Source: Darksidea phi
Taxonomy: Eukaryota; Ascomycota; Dothideomycetes; Pleosporales; Lentitheciaceae
Assembly (NCBI GenBank): GCA_030770425.1
Contig: JASJFT010000068.1
Span: 7,673-71,672 of the forward strand
DNA length: 64,000 bases
Direction of reading: 5' to 3'
This document shows, in pieces, positions 1-10,463 of the stretch; positions within the stretch are counted from its first letter, which is position 1, and every line of letters starts with the position of its first letter. Made by a program: the position numbers and the translations under genes. Below the pieces are notes generated by a model that was not told the DNA's origin, searched no databases, and saw only the letters and a list, made by a program, of their open reading frames with translations.

Positions 1-1106
1 CAATAGAGCCCAACGGCCGCCGCAAATGCAAACAAACCAAAGACAGAACCCCTCCCAAATCACAACCCCACCCCCCCCCCCCCACCCCCCAACCCCGCCC
101 CCCCCCCCCCCCATGCTTATATACTTTACCCTACCCACACCCTGTCTCCATAAGCGGCGCGCAGATCACACCGACACGAACTCCGACCCATCGTTCAACC
201 CAGCGTAGAAGGAGAGAGAGGAAGACGACAAGCGGAGCTACGCGAAGGAGTAGCTTGGCAAGCTGAACGCGTGCGTTTGGTGGTTGGATGTGGAAGGAGC
301 GGGAGTGCCGAGGTAGACGGCCCGATCGGGAAGGTGGGACGGTATTGGTTTGCTGTCCGGAGATGAGGCGGCGTAAGGCAGGGGGGCTGATATGAACGTC
401 GTCCTTGTCCATACGTGCAGCACCCAGTAACCGGGGAACCAGAATGCACGAACGACGCACGCGGGGGCAAATCGCTGGCTGCTGGAGGGGCGGGGCCAAG
501 CGGACGCCGAGGTGCTTGAATGCTCTGAATGCGCGGGTCGTACTCTTTAGCTTCAGCTCCAGTTTGCATGGACAAGACAAAAGGATATGATCAGGCAGCG
601 ACACTGTGCGTATATTTCGTATCGTATATATCTGGCTGCGCTTTCATCTAGACGGCAAACCCGGCAGATCTCGACTTGCTTCTAGGTATTCTGAAGAAAG
701 CTTGGCATGATTACCTACAACCTACTTGGGGCTCGGCCATCTTACCATCCCTCTCCCCAAGGACGGCTAGATCGATAAAGTGACAACATCATCCACTAAT
801 TTCATCTCATGGCGCTTCGACACGAGACAGCGAGCAATAAGAAGAACTCTAATACACGATGGCGGACACTGCAAAACGCTGTCTGTTTACCCTTAGACCT
901 ATTATCAGTGTGCATCCAAAAGATATGTTCCCTGCACGGCTCCGCCTGGACCATCTACCGTCAATCCTCTATTGGGACGTATCCCAGTTCCATCTATCTG
1001 AAGAATTGAAGTCAGCAGGATCAACCCCCTCCAGCACTTCCGGCATATTCTCCTCGTCGTCGCCGTCATACGCCGGATCTATTAAGCATCCATTAGCTGA
1101 CTCCGC
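1..1106. other. Intergenic, C-homopolymer tract
   Basis: I see no supportable gene here. Positions 67-112 are an almost pure C tract with interspersed A, a likely slippage or assembly-fragile site. Open frames at 131-604 and 195-575 overlap each other on the minus strand and read as low-complexity sequence. The 3' end of the minus-strand gene 1107-2195 lies immediately to the right. Confidence 0.6.
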
Positions 1107-2195
1107 TCAGGCAGACACTTCGCTAGCATTCAGAGAACATACTTTCAATATCCACCTCACCATTCTTGACATCGCCTGGACATGCCATTTAGTTTTTTCC
1201 TTCTTGCATGTGGGTTCAGAAAGAGGGTCCACGGTACCTGAATCCCTCCCTCGTTTCAAATTCAGCCTTGGAAACCGCTCAGGAAAGGAACTTCGCTCCA
1301 GACCCCGAATATCATTCAATAGATCCTCGAGCCGCGGAAACCTAGCGATCGCGTCCTGGATGGGAACTGCCAATACAGCGACGCGCTCAGTGGCGATCGG
1401 CATTGCGCCGAACTTGTTGTCGATGTCATTTTGTAGACGAGCTTGTATGTTGTTCAGCAGTGCCCCCAGCACCTTCTCATCGCCCTTCTCTTCCTCATCC
1501 TTCATCCGAGCAGCCTCGACTTCGTTCAGCATGTCGTTGATTCTGAACGTCTGCGCATCCATTCGCTGACCGCTCTCAATCTGCCCGCGTGTCCACATCG
1601 AACACGTTTGTAAAGTTGTTGCGATCTTCTTCTCGAGCTCGTAGTACTGCGCGAGCAGTTCGGGATACCGGAGCAGTTGCATGCGCTGTCTCATAGGCCA
1701 AGGGCTCGGAAGTTGGTACCATTCGCCAAGTGCGTACTTGTATTCTGCTTTTTCGACACTAGCCCTTCGTGCCTGCAAGATCATTTGTAGTTCGGAGGAA
1801 GAGAAGATAGAGAACGAGGAAAAGAAGGAAGCTGTGTCGCGACGGGCTTGGGCGGCGTCGAGGTCGGCTCGGAGGAGGCGCATGCGGTCGTCATAGGCGC
1901 ACTTTTCGTCGGCGATACGCTCGGCGTGGACTCGTCGCATGCGGTCGTCGAATTCGCGTTGTTCATCGGAGAGAATGAAGGGAGGGGAGGGAGTGCGGAC
2001 TGATACATTCGTGCTATATCCTGATCCGAGTAGTTCTGGCGTAGGAGCTTCGAGGTTGGAGTCGTCGGCCGCCGTGGATGTCTCGTCCATCGGCACAATA
2101 AGCTCGTTGTCAGCCTCACCTGTTTCCAACTTTCTGCGCAGCTCAGGGTGATCGAGCGAGTAAAGGTCGTCGTCGCTGCGCTCGTCGTTCGCCAT
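1107..2195 (-). CDS. Hypothetical coiled-coil protein
   Basis: I do not recognise this protein. It is 362 aa if it starts at the ATG at 2195; the frame stays open 23 codons further up but has no earlier ATG. The N-terminus is acidic and serine/proline rich. From about residue 80 charged heptad-like segments rich in Glu, Arg and Ala (DDRMRR, DDRMRLLRADLDAAQ) suggest coiled coil, followed by a helical middle part and a basic C-terminus. There is no signal peptide or membrane segment. The single long uninterrupted frame and the absence of obvious intron signals support a one-exon gene. Opposite-strand frames over the same interval are shadows. The function is unknown; a structural or nuclear scaffold is possible, but this is only a guess. 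Confidence 0.6.
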   Translation of the reverse strand: MANDERSDDDLYSLDHPELRRKLETGEADNELIVPMDETSTAADDSNLEAPTPELLGSGYSTNVSVRTPSPPFILSDEQREFDDRMRRVHAERIADEKCAYDDRMRLLRADLDAAQARRDTASFFSSFSIFSSSELQMILQARRASVEKAEYKYALGEWYQLPSPWPMRQRMQLLRYPELLAQYYELEKKIATTLQTCSMWTRGQIESGQRMDAQTFRINDMLNEVEAARMKDEEEKGDEKVLGALLNNIQARLQNDIDNKFGAMPIATERVAVLAVPIQDAIARFPRLEDLLNDIRGLERSSFPERFPRLNLKRGRDSGTVDPLSEPTCKKEKTKWHVQAMSRMVRWILKVCSLNASEVSA

Positions 2196-3330
2196 GCCGG
2201 AAATATGCCAGCGTTGTGGAAACGATTCGGCCCAACTGTAGTTTTCAATTTCCAGCGTTGCCACGTACGAAGAGTCTGAATGGAAACATGTCCGTTGCAG
2301 TCGAAAAGGTAGCGGGTGCGTTGCTTCAACTGCGGTGAATGACGACTTGCAGTCTTGAGTGCTTTCGGTACAAGCGCTTGTCGTTGTCCGTTTGTCAAAA
2401 GGTGTCGTGCAAACATGGCTGTTACCGAGTGTTTGTGAGCTAGGAAGAATGCAACTTGCGTTTGTTGATGCCTAGTTAGCTTCCATGCTCTTGCCTTTGA
2501 CTAGTGGCAGTGAGTCCGAGAGAGAAAGAGCGTGTCAGGTTGGCGTTGGCGGGAACAAGTTAGAAGCGATATCGTTATGATTCGTATACTAGATTCTCAT
2601 GACTCCTGCGGGCTTTTGTACTGCCAACCAGGTGTAATTCGTCCATTCGTGTACTCTTCCACGGACGTTCTCAACGTACTCATCCATGATACCACAGTCT
2701 CGCTAACCCAATGTGACACCTACTTACCCAAACATCGTATGTACTGGAAACCCTCATGCAAAACAGGGCCACATATCCATTGCAGTAAACAAGATATAAT
2801 ATGTATGAGAAATTCTCTAGCGCGACTCCCCTGGACCGTTACCAGTCATGAAAACCACGCGTAAAATCCTCAAATGCTCACTCTCCCAACGCTCCGTTAA
2901 GAATACACCGTACAAGGAACGGGATTCCTACAAGGCCAAAGCCCTGCATCGCTGGATTGCATGTCACGGCCGACTGACGTCCGAACCTCGTCGAGAAGTC
3001 AGGTCAAGTGTGTAAAATAGACGAAAAGGAATAACAAGGAGCAAGAGAGGAAACAAGAAAACAACAGTTAGTGGCATCATTCTTTGTAAAGTTTTGCCCT
3101 CCCTCACACGAACTTACTGTCGCCACATCGATGCCAGCCCCCATCCAACGGTAATCGCCTGATATAAGACATCGCAACCGCCCATCCATAAAGCATGCAT
3201 AACCATCCCGACTCCGAAACGGACAGCTTAAAATCGACCCAATGCTTTGGCGCCTCGCTAAGTGCATAATGAGCATACAGAATAAGAAAGACATTGTGGA
3301 AGCGTAATCGAGAGAAAGAATTTCTGGACC
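2196..3330. other. Intergenic
   Basis: About 1.1 kb between two minus-strand genes. I see only short frames on both strands and no RNA gene or repeat. It should hold the promoter of the coiled-coil gene on the left and the 3' UTR of the PRPP synthetase on the right. Confidence 0.5.
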
Positions 3331-5195
3331 TCAATCGTAGTGCATGAAGAGCTGCGAGATGCTCTCTCCGTGATGATTTCTCCTGATCGCTTCAGCAAGC
3401 AGATTGTCGACACCGATCACGACTAGCTTGTCTCGCGCCGAGGCCCGCTTGTAATCCGGAATAGGGAATGCGTTCGTCACGATAATCTTCTCGATACACT
3501 CGCAGTTGTTCATCTCCTCGAGGGAATCGCCGCCGAATAGTCCGTGGGTTGCCATACAGTACACCTTCGTGGCACCGCCGCGCTTCACGACTGTCTCTGC
3601 GGCTGCGATCCATGAAGCCGATTTATCGATCATATCATCAACAATGAAGACTGGCCGGTTTTTCACGTTCCCAACTAGCGTCACCATAGTCTCCACCTCC
3701 GGATTCACCAAATCTTCCTCCTCATCTTCAGAAGAGGCCGCCGCGTCCACTGTGCCGCCCAGAGCATGCGCATGCTCACTGTCCCTGTTCCTAACAGATG
3801 AAGTGGTGGACACAAAGGAAGACATCATAGGGTCAGGGAGATCGTCGTTCTCGCCATCGGAAGGTGCGCGATTCCGCCAAGTCGAGTGTGAGACGGCGGA
3901 CATGGCGGGCGAGGGGTGGTCTTCGTCGACAATGTGGCCTTGCACAAGGCGACCGTGGATTACATCTCGTGCACGCTGTGGTGGTCAGCCTCGACGCTAA
4001 GCCGTGGGGGGGGCCGCTATGACAAACCTCGTCTGTATACTCCTCCGCACTCTCCTCATCCCCACTCTTGTCCTCGCTCAGTCCTTCCTTGGTTTTTGTG
4101 CTCTCGCGAAGTGGTTCTAACGGCTCTTCAGGTCCCACGATTGAGGATGCTCGCATTGATTTGGACAAGGGGCTGCTCAATGATTCTGTGGCTCCGTTTG
4201 TACGTCGCTGGAGGGGATTCGAGGGCGCGTGCGCTCGTGGCTTCGGCTTGTCGGCTTCGGCTTTGGATTTCAAAGTGAGATTGCTAATGGGTGTAATACT
4301 AGCATCTGCATCTAGAGCCGCCTCTATCACGCGCTGTGTCTCGTAAGTGCCGTCGAGTCTTAGCTGCTCAAACATGGCGCTTTCATTCCACGACGTAGCC
4401 GCCCTTCGTCTGTCCGTCGTGACAATGCCGAAGCTGAGCTTCAGCGCATCCGCCAATGATGTAACGCGTTTTGTACCCCCCGGATTCTTACTCACGACTA
4501 CGGCGTCTCTCCAGTTCGGCACGTTGACTCGGATCCAGCGGGACAGCAGAGGCTCGGCGATGAGGTTGTCGACGGGACACTTGAAGAAGCCTTGCATCTG
4601 AGAGGCATGTAGATCAATTGTTATGACGTGGGTGACACCGGCGATATGGAGGAGGTTGGCGACCATGCGCGCAGTGATGGCGCCCCGGTGCGATTTTTTC
4701 TTCGACTGGCGCGAGTAGGGAAAGTACGGCATGACGGCTGAGAGATGGATAAGCTGTAGTAGAGGGCACACGTATCAAGACATTCGCACCTGTGATGGAC
4801 CTGGAGGAGCCGCCTTTGCAGGCAGAAACCATGATCAGCAGCTCCATGACGGCATCGTTGATCCTTCCCCATCAGCAATTGCAGCACAAACAGCCTCAAT
4901 GACTTACTTGGAGCTCCCGCTTTGCACAATGAAGACATCTTTGTCTCGCACCGACGTATCTGAGACTCATGAGCATGTGAAGAAACGACTCTAGGTGAGC
5001 TGACACACGGATCTGCACCTGAGTCTCTCCATTTGCGAACTTGCTAAGCTGCGCAGTGCCTCGCTTGGTCCCCAGCCGGTCACAGATACCATCGACGAGA
5101 GTGGGGTGCGATGAGCCACTGAAAACGATAGCGCCACGCATCGTGGGAGGTCCAAGCAGCGTGAGGTTGTAGTGATGGAGAGGGGATTTCGACAT
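3331..5195 (-). CDS. prs5: Ribose-phosphate pyrophosphokinase, Prs5 type
   Basis: PRPP synthetase makes phosphoribosyl pyrophosphate from ribose 5-phosphate and ATP, the entry metabolite for purine, pyrimidine, His, Trp and NAD synthesis. Five exons rebuild a 555-aa protein: 5195-5009, 4959-4908, 4863-4790, 4737-4028 and 3975-3331, with introns of 44-52 nt. Family motifs run in order: FANGETQVQI, VRDKDVFIVQSGSSK, PYFPYSRQSKKKSHRGAITA (ATP and catalytic Lys region), VITIDLHASQMQGFF, then VVSKNPGGTKR. After VTTDRRR comes an insert of more than 150 residues, rich in Ser, Glu and Asp and split by the last intron. The PRPP-binding loop FIVDDMIDKSAS departs from the canonical DDMxDTxGT and resembles yeast Prs5, which works in hetero-oligomers and has long non-homologous inserts. 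The start could also be Met19 (5141), where family similarity begins. A 264-bp gap is shared with the divergent acetyltransferase gene. Confidence 0.93.
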
Positions 5196-5459
5196 TTTTT
5201 AGGGTTTAGGGCGGGTTCAGTTGGAGCTTGTCTGTTTTAGGGCAAGTGCGATCAAACAACACGAACACCGCACGAAAAGCTATCGATAAGAGATAAGATT
5301 AGATTGACCTGCACACAAAAGGGCGGGTCGGCGAGGGTGCATCACCTTAAACTTTGGGCACGCTTCTCCTTGTTATAATTGCTTGCCCCCATTTTCCTGG
5401 CGGTACAAGACAAAGTCTAATGCGTTGGCAGCGGCACGCGACCACGACCGCACCGAATC

Positions 5460-6098
5460 ATGGCTTCTACTGCGAGCACGCTTCGCCTGCTCGCGTGCAG
5501 CGAAGACCACATTCCAGCCATCCAAAAAATCCTTGAGCACTACGTCCTCAACACCGTCATCACTCTTTCGCTTACCCCTCCCTCGCAAGATGACATTTTC
5601 CAAAATTACAAGAACGTCCTTGATCAGAAGTTGCCGTTCATCGTTGCTGTGGATGAAGGGCAGGACGTGGTAGGCTTCACGTACGCGACTGGCTTCAGAA
5701 GTGCGCGCAAAGGCTACCGCCACACTGTCGAACTTTCGCTCTTCTGCCACCCCCAGCATACCGCCAAAGGTATCGGGCCGCTGTTGCTGAGTCAATTGAT
5801 TGAAGTCCTCAGGCATCCAGAGGGCTATCCGGAATACGTCGCTGAGCTACGGCCTAACGACGAGAGGGTCAGAGTGGTGCTAGCTTGCATGTCGGTCGAT
5901 GAGACCGGCTGGAACAAAGGCCTGGGGTTGAGAGACTTTTACGTGAAGCGCGGTTTTGAGGAAGTTGGCCATCTGAGAAAGGTCGGGCGCAAGTTCGATC
6001 GTTGGTGCGTGTCCCAACGCTGTGTGACGGCGCGAACCGACGTGTCTGATTTTGACTGTAGGATTGATACCCGCTATCTGCAGCTCTCTCTTTGGTAG
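5460..6098 (+). CDS. GNAT-family N-acetyltransferase
   Basis: Likely a small acetyl-CoA-dependent N-acetyltransferase resembling the phosphinothricin/aminoacyl acetyltransferase group; the substrate is unknown. The N-terminal strand-helix [21 protein letters not shown], the strand [10 protein letters not shown] and the acetyl-CoA loop [16 protein letters not shown] (about residues 100-115) followed by [23 protein letters not shown] are the usual GNAT layout. I place one 57-nt intron at 6005-6061 (donor GTGCGT, acceptor TGTAG), which gives a 193-aa protein ending [14 protein letters not shown]. Without splicing the frame stays open and gives 212 aa with an insert of unrelated composition before the same C-terminus, so retention would not truncate it. 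It is divergent from the PRPP synthetase gene. Confidence 0.85.
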   Translation: MASTASTLRLLACSEDHIPAIQKILEHYVLNTVITLSLTPPSQDDIFQNYKNVLDQKLPFIVAVDEGQDVVGFTYATGFRSARKGYRHTVELSLFCHPQHTAKGIGPLLLSQLIEVLRHPEGYPEYVAELRPNDERVRVVLACMSVDETGWNKGLGLRDFYVKRGFEEVGHLRKVGRKFDRWCVSQRCVTARTDVSDFDCRIDTRYLQLSLW

Positions 6099-9000
6099 AT
6101 CAGCTCCCGTAATTGACCGTTTCGACGCTGCCGCAGAGTACGCCGGTCGCTCTCGTTGTTTTGAGCTATACCATGCGCCATGTCATATTTAGGTCTCTGC
6201 TAGACTGGGAGTTCGCCGATTGGCTGCCTAGCCCGTGATATGGAGCAGTCATATCGCTTTCTCATGTGGCAATCGTGCCTGTTTCCTCCAAACGTCATTC
6301 ACCGGATGCACCGGCGTACGATGGTTTAACCCACTATGACCTATTCGAGCCCTCACGCGAGCTGCAACACACCACCTGACATTGGCGAACCTGGGTGCTT
6401 TCGGGATGCGAGCGCCCCCAATACTCTAACGAAGGAAAGGCAGCGTAGTGGGATGGCATGATGTGCGGTCGACGGATAAAAACTGGTACTGGCTGTGGGC
6501 CATTAAAGCCCGTGTGAAGAGAGTGGATCTGAGGTAGTAGAGGAGCTCCTAGTAGTCGCCGGTAACGGAAGGGTAGCACCCAAGGCTGAGCGGTGAGATA
6601 GTACGACGGTCTCCAGGTACGTACCTTGATGGATCATGGTACAAGGGCCAGATATAGGGCCATGAATATAGGGCGAGGGTCTTATGAGGCGGGAGGCTAC
6701 TCTAGAGAAGCGGCGCTGCTTGACGCAGTCGGATGTCGCCGAGGCAGTGTGACCAAAGACTACGTCCAAAGCAGGAATGGCGGCTCCGCAGACGGCAGGA
6801 CAGGCACTATCCCCCGTCTATATGCACAGTTCTTGTTACCGTGGCTGCAGGTCAAATCCAAGGCTATCGAGAAATGCCCCGATTGGTTATCCGTCCATGC
6901 ATCCGTCCCAGAGAGCCACCAGAGGCTATGAGCCTCCCAATACAATGGTTCATTAGAGAGGAGATGGTTCGGACGTACGCCCCAAGAGCGCCGCCCATTA
7001 TTGCCATGGGCGAGTGACAGAAAACGGCATGCACGACAGCAGTCAAGGTGCAATGGTGACCAATGACCACGCCGTCGACAAGAGGGCCGCAGCTCCAGAT
7101 ACCAGGTTTGGAATTCTAAGGAAACTTGGAGACGATGGGTCAGATTCTGTACGCCCTTTGACGCAGATATCGTTTGGTACTTGCCATTCTGGACACCTCG
7201 AGCCTCTTGTTGCGATAGCGGCGCTCGGAGCGGTGTGGTTTGAAGAAGTCGCAATGGGCATATGAATCATGATGCTCTTCCAAACGCACTCGTATCCAAC
7301 GCACAGGCGATCAGAAGGCAAAGGGAAGGGTGGTTTGACTCCTGCAGACAGCAACCAGTGCAAGTAGGCCACAATCAGGTGACACAGATTCAATGACAGC
7401 GCCGAAGGGGTGTTGCAGCGATGTCTTGCCGTCATGAACCAGAGCTCATGGGGTCGAAAGAGAGTGATGTGGCGGCCATTTTCTCCTGCTACGTTGCCTG
7501 TTGGGGCGCCGTGTTAGCGACTGCCTTTCTTGCACCGATGGACTGCGGAAGAAGCATGGGATGCGATCGGCTCGCGTGCGAGAAAGACAAATATGCTTGG
7601 CGACCCAAAGCGACCACAGAGACCGGCGGAAACAAGCATGGGCGATGCTAGGGGATGACGCGCATCAGTCCTGGCTTGGGGTGCGCCACGGACGCCATGC
7701 ACCACACGGAAGAATCCACCGTGACACGGATCTCGCAGTGGTGATACCGAGCGCCAGGTTCACATTCGATTCCGTGTAACCGGGGTATTTTAGCATGCGG
7801 ACCGTTCTGTTGCAAGGCCCATCCCAAGACAGTCTTCCTCAGCGTGAGCTCTGCATTGCGATATGCCAGAGCTCGAGTAGACGGGAGACTAGAGTGTTCA
7901 GCTCATCACTCCGGAGGCTTGGTGCGCGCCATTGATCCTCAGCAGCACCAGTGCGCGACAGACGCGGCTTCTGGCAGGTGATATGATCATGACGGGTTAG
8001 ACCGGGACGCGCGCCGACCAGCAGTGCATTGAGTGATGTGCGGGAAAGCAATTAGGTTTCTGCCAGATACATTTCGGCGTACGCTTCGTAACTCGGCCCG
8101 AGCGGTCAGCCATATCCAACCGTGGAGTGAAGTTGCTGTGCATCGTTTGACGGCGGGGTCAGCTATGGGAACTCGGTTCGCGTCGACGGATGGTGTCGAC
8201 CGAGCTTCTCCTGGCCGCATAACGGCGTATGCTGGCACTGCTCCGCTTGAGAATAACGTCGCAGAGCCCTTCTCCCGCGCCGAGATGCAGCGTGCCGAGT
8301 CTCCTGATGATCGGTCCACGGACTTGTGACTAGGGCGAACAGTCTCCACTATGCTGCCGGTGTTGATCGGAGAAGCAAGCAGCACGCGGATCCAGGTGGT
8401 GGGAATGCAGCCACCTCGCCGCTCAACCGAGGGCACTCGCCCTTTGGGGACAGGCGGACCCAGATCGGGAACCGGAAGGCTCCAGGCAGGAGTCCGTGGC
8501 GATTGCCCAAGGCAGAGGGGGGGCGTTTCTGCACCACATTCGCGGCTTCGCAGGAGACGAGGCTGCGTGCAACTACTCGCATGCCGGCAGCCGCGCGCGC
8601 GACAGAAGGAGAGCAGCGACGCCGCGAAGGGCAGCGATGGCGCAGCCAGGCCAGCGTTCGTGCCTGTTGTGCTCCCATGCCGCGCGCGCGACGATGAGGG
8701 CGGCGGACAGCACGCCACAGCCAGCGCCTCCTATCAAAGACGACCGACGGGCGGCGGGCCCCAGCAAGCCGCTCGGCGTGTCTGGGAGAAGACGACGAGC
8801 AGGCAGGTAGCGTAGATGGAGGAGGAGGAAACGGTGGTTGGCGGCGTCTGCAGACGGCCGCATCGGGAGGCCTGTGAGCCGCCTGACCGCTCCAGCCGCA
8901 GGATGCCAGGGAGTGCCCACAAGTGACATGTCGACAAGCGGGGGGGCCATTGGGCGGGCGCTGCAAGACGGACGGCAGGTCGAGGTCGCGGCGGCATGGA

Positions 9001-9399
9001 CATGGATGCTTTTGGGGCGGAGAAAAAGCAGCACGCTGCGTCCAGCGCGGCGGAGGTTGGACGACAAGCTGGGGAAGCGATGCAAAGAAAAAGAAAAAAG
9101 CACTGGTCGCAAACTCTAAATGCCGACCCCAGCACGCCCCTAGCCTAATCCACGGCGCTGGGTGCGGCGGCCAAGCCGTGTGTGGCCGCGCTTGGAACGC
9201 CCCTGGGCGACGCCGGCTGCGCGTCGACGGCCGCGACAGACGAGCGCTGATGGCCGGCACGAGAGGGCGAGGCGCGCACCGCGGCCGTGAAGACGCCGTG
9301 AGGAGGCCGTGAAGACGCCGCGAGATGGCTGCGAGGCGGGCGAGCGTGTCGGTTGCTGTGACACACATCGTGACGCCCGCGCTATCCTCGACTCCCCTT

Positions 9400-9490
9400 C
9401 CGCCCTTCCCATTCACCACCCTCCACCACCCTCCACCCCCTTCACTTCCCCTCCCCTCCCCTCCCGTCCCCCCTCCCCCCCCAAGACAGC
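9400..9490 (+). repeat. Polypyrimidine tract
   Basis: About 90 bases made almost only of C and T with a few A (CCACC, CCTCCC and C7-8 runs). Such polypurine/polypyrimidine strands are common in fungal promoters and UTRs and can form triplex structure; here the function is unknown. Confidence 0.6.
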
Positions 9491-9556
9491 CGCCTGCACC
9501 TGGGATGGCGACATGGGAATGCTACCATGGCCGCGGCTGCGGATCAGCCAGCCCGC

Positions 9557-9642
9557 GTCTGACGAGCCGTCGACCCGTGTCTGACGAGCTGTAGACCCGA
9601 GTCTGACGAGCTGTAGACCCGTGTCTGACGAGCCGTACACCC
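9557..9642 (+). repeat. 22-bp tandem repeat, four copies
   Basis: The core GTCTGACGAG recurs at 9557, 9579, 9601 and 9623, exactly 22 bases apart. It is followed each time by a variable CTGTAGACCC or CCGTCGACCC or CCGTACACCC segment. The copies differ by a few substitutions. It lies in non-coding DNA about 650 bp upstream of the small gene at 10299. Confidence 0.85.
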
Positions 9643-10298
9643 GCATGCTCCAGATGTCCCCCCAGAGCACTCGGGAACCCGGTCGGCGGAGGGTAGCAGA
9701 CGGCCTCCTCGATTGATCTTGCTGTGCAACGCCGCCCGTGTAGCCTTGGCCCTATCGGTAGCGAAGACGGCCGCATTCGCCATGCACGCGTCCAGGGCAG
9801 TAGACTGCGCGATGGCTGCGCGCCGGAAGGCGGTTCCACACCACGGCACAGGTGGAGATGTATCAGTGAGCCAGTGAGCCCGCGAGCCAGTTCGCGGCTA
9901 GCAGAGGCCATGGAGCCATGGAGCCATGGATGGTCGAAGGCTCTGGGGGGACTGGTATAAGACCGACCCGGGGCCGCGCCGTCGCCGTTCACCAGACCGT
10001 GCCGTCCGCAGGCTTTCTCCAAGACAGCTGCATCTATCTGCTTGCTTTTCTGCAGCCACGACTCAAGACGTCTTCTACGCCTCGCACACGCCATCCCACG
10101 TCCGCATTAAACGGCCCGTCTCGCAGCTGCGAGCCTTGCAATCCCCAGAGTACATATCTGGACCGCGCCCCAATCGCACTGCTGACACGCATCCAGCATC
10201 CAGTGCCTGTCCCTCGTTCCATCTGCGCTGCCCTCGCCGCCTCAGCCCTATCCGCCGCACGCGAATAGCCGAACTCCCCCTCCCCACACCAGCAAACC

Positions 10299-10463
10299 AT
10301 GGCCGCCCCCGCCAGCTGCGAACACTCGTTCAAGATGATCAAGTCCGACACCAACATCGTCCAGTGGAACTGCAACCTGTGCCATTCGGGCCCGCATCCC
10401 TTCATCTACGAGTGCCAGAACTGCAAGCTCAAGACGTGCCGGCCGTGCACGGCAAAGGCATAG
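10299..10463 (+). CDS. Small cysteine-rich, probably zinc-binding protein
   Basis: A 54-aa protein in one exon, ATG at 10299 and TAG at 10461. It contains three CxxC pairs: CNLC (about residues 25-28), CQNC (about 40-43) and CRPC (about 48-51), plus an earlier Cys7 and His9 and the aromatic/His stretch SGPHPFIYE between the first two pairs. This spacing fits a zinc ribbon or treble-clef fold that binds one or two zinc ions. There is no signal peptide. The ATG sits in a good fungal context (ACCATGG), and the pattern is too regular to be chance. The flanking longer frames at 9926-10927 are in other phases. The role is unknown; small zinc proteins of this kind may be protein or RNA binding. Confidence 0.7.
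   Translation: MAAPASCEHSFKMIKSDTNIVQWNCNLCHSGPHPFIYECQNCKLKTCRPCTAKA

Larger units (their letters stand above)
6099..10298. other. Gene-poor 4.2-kb interval, GC-rich on its right side
   Basis: I see no recognisable gene. Frames overlap on both strands at 6334-7779 and 7987-9419 without family motifs, and they read as Arg/Pro/Ser-rich translations of GC-rich DNA. From about 8400 to 9400 GC content is clearly above the neighbours. Positions 9400-9490 form a pyrimidine-rich tract of CCT/CCC runs, followed by a 22-bp tandem repeat. The right end should hold the promoter of the small gene at 10299. Confidence 0.5.

Noticed and set aside
131..604. Overlapping minus-strand frames of 126-157 codons
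   Set aside because: Two frames overlap in the same DNA, both low-complexity with no motif and no splice logic; likely chance in GC-rich sequence.
859..1569. 236-codon plus-strand frame
   Set aside because: It is antisense to the coiled-coil gene; its Ser/Phe-rich translation mirrors Glu/Lys codons of the other strand.
8349..9419. 356-codon minus-strand frame
   Set aside because: GC-rich DNA keeps all frames open; the translation is Arg/Pro/Ser-rich without domains and overlaps other long frames on both strands.
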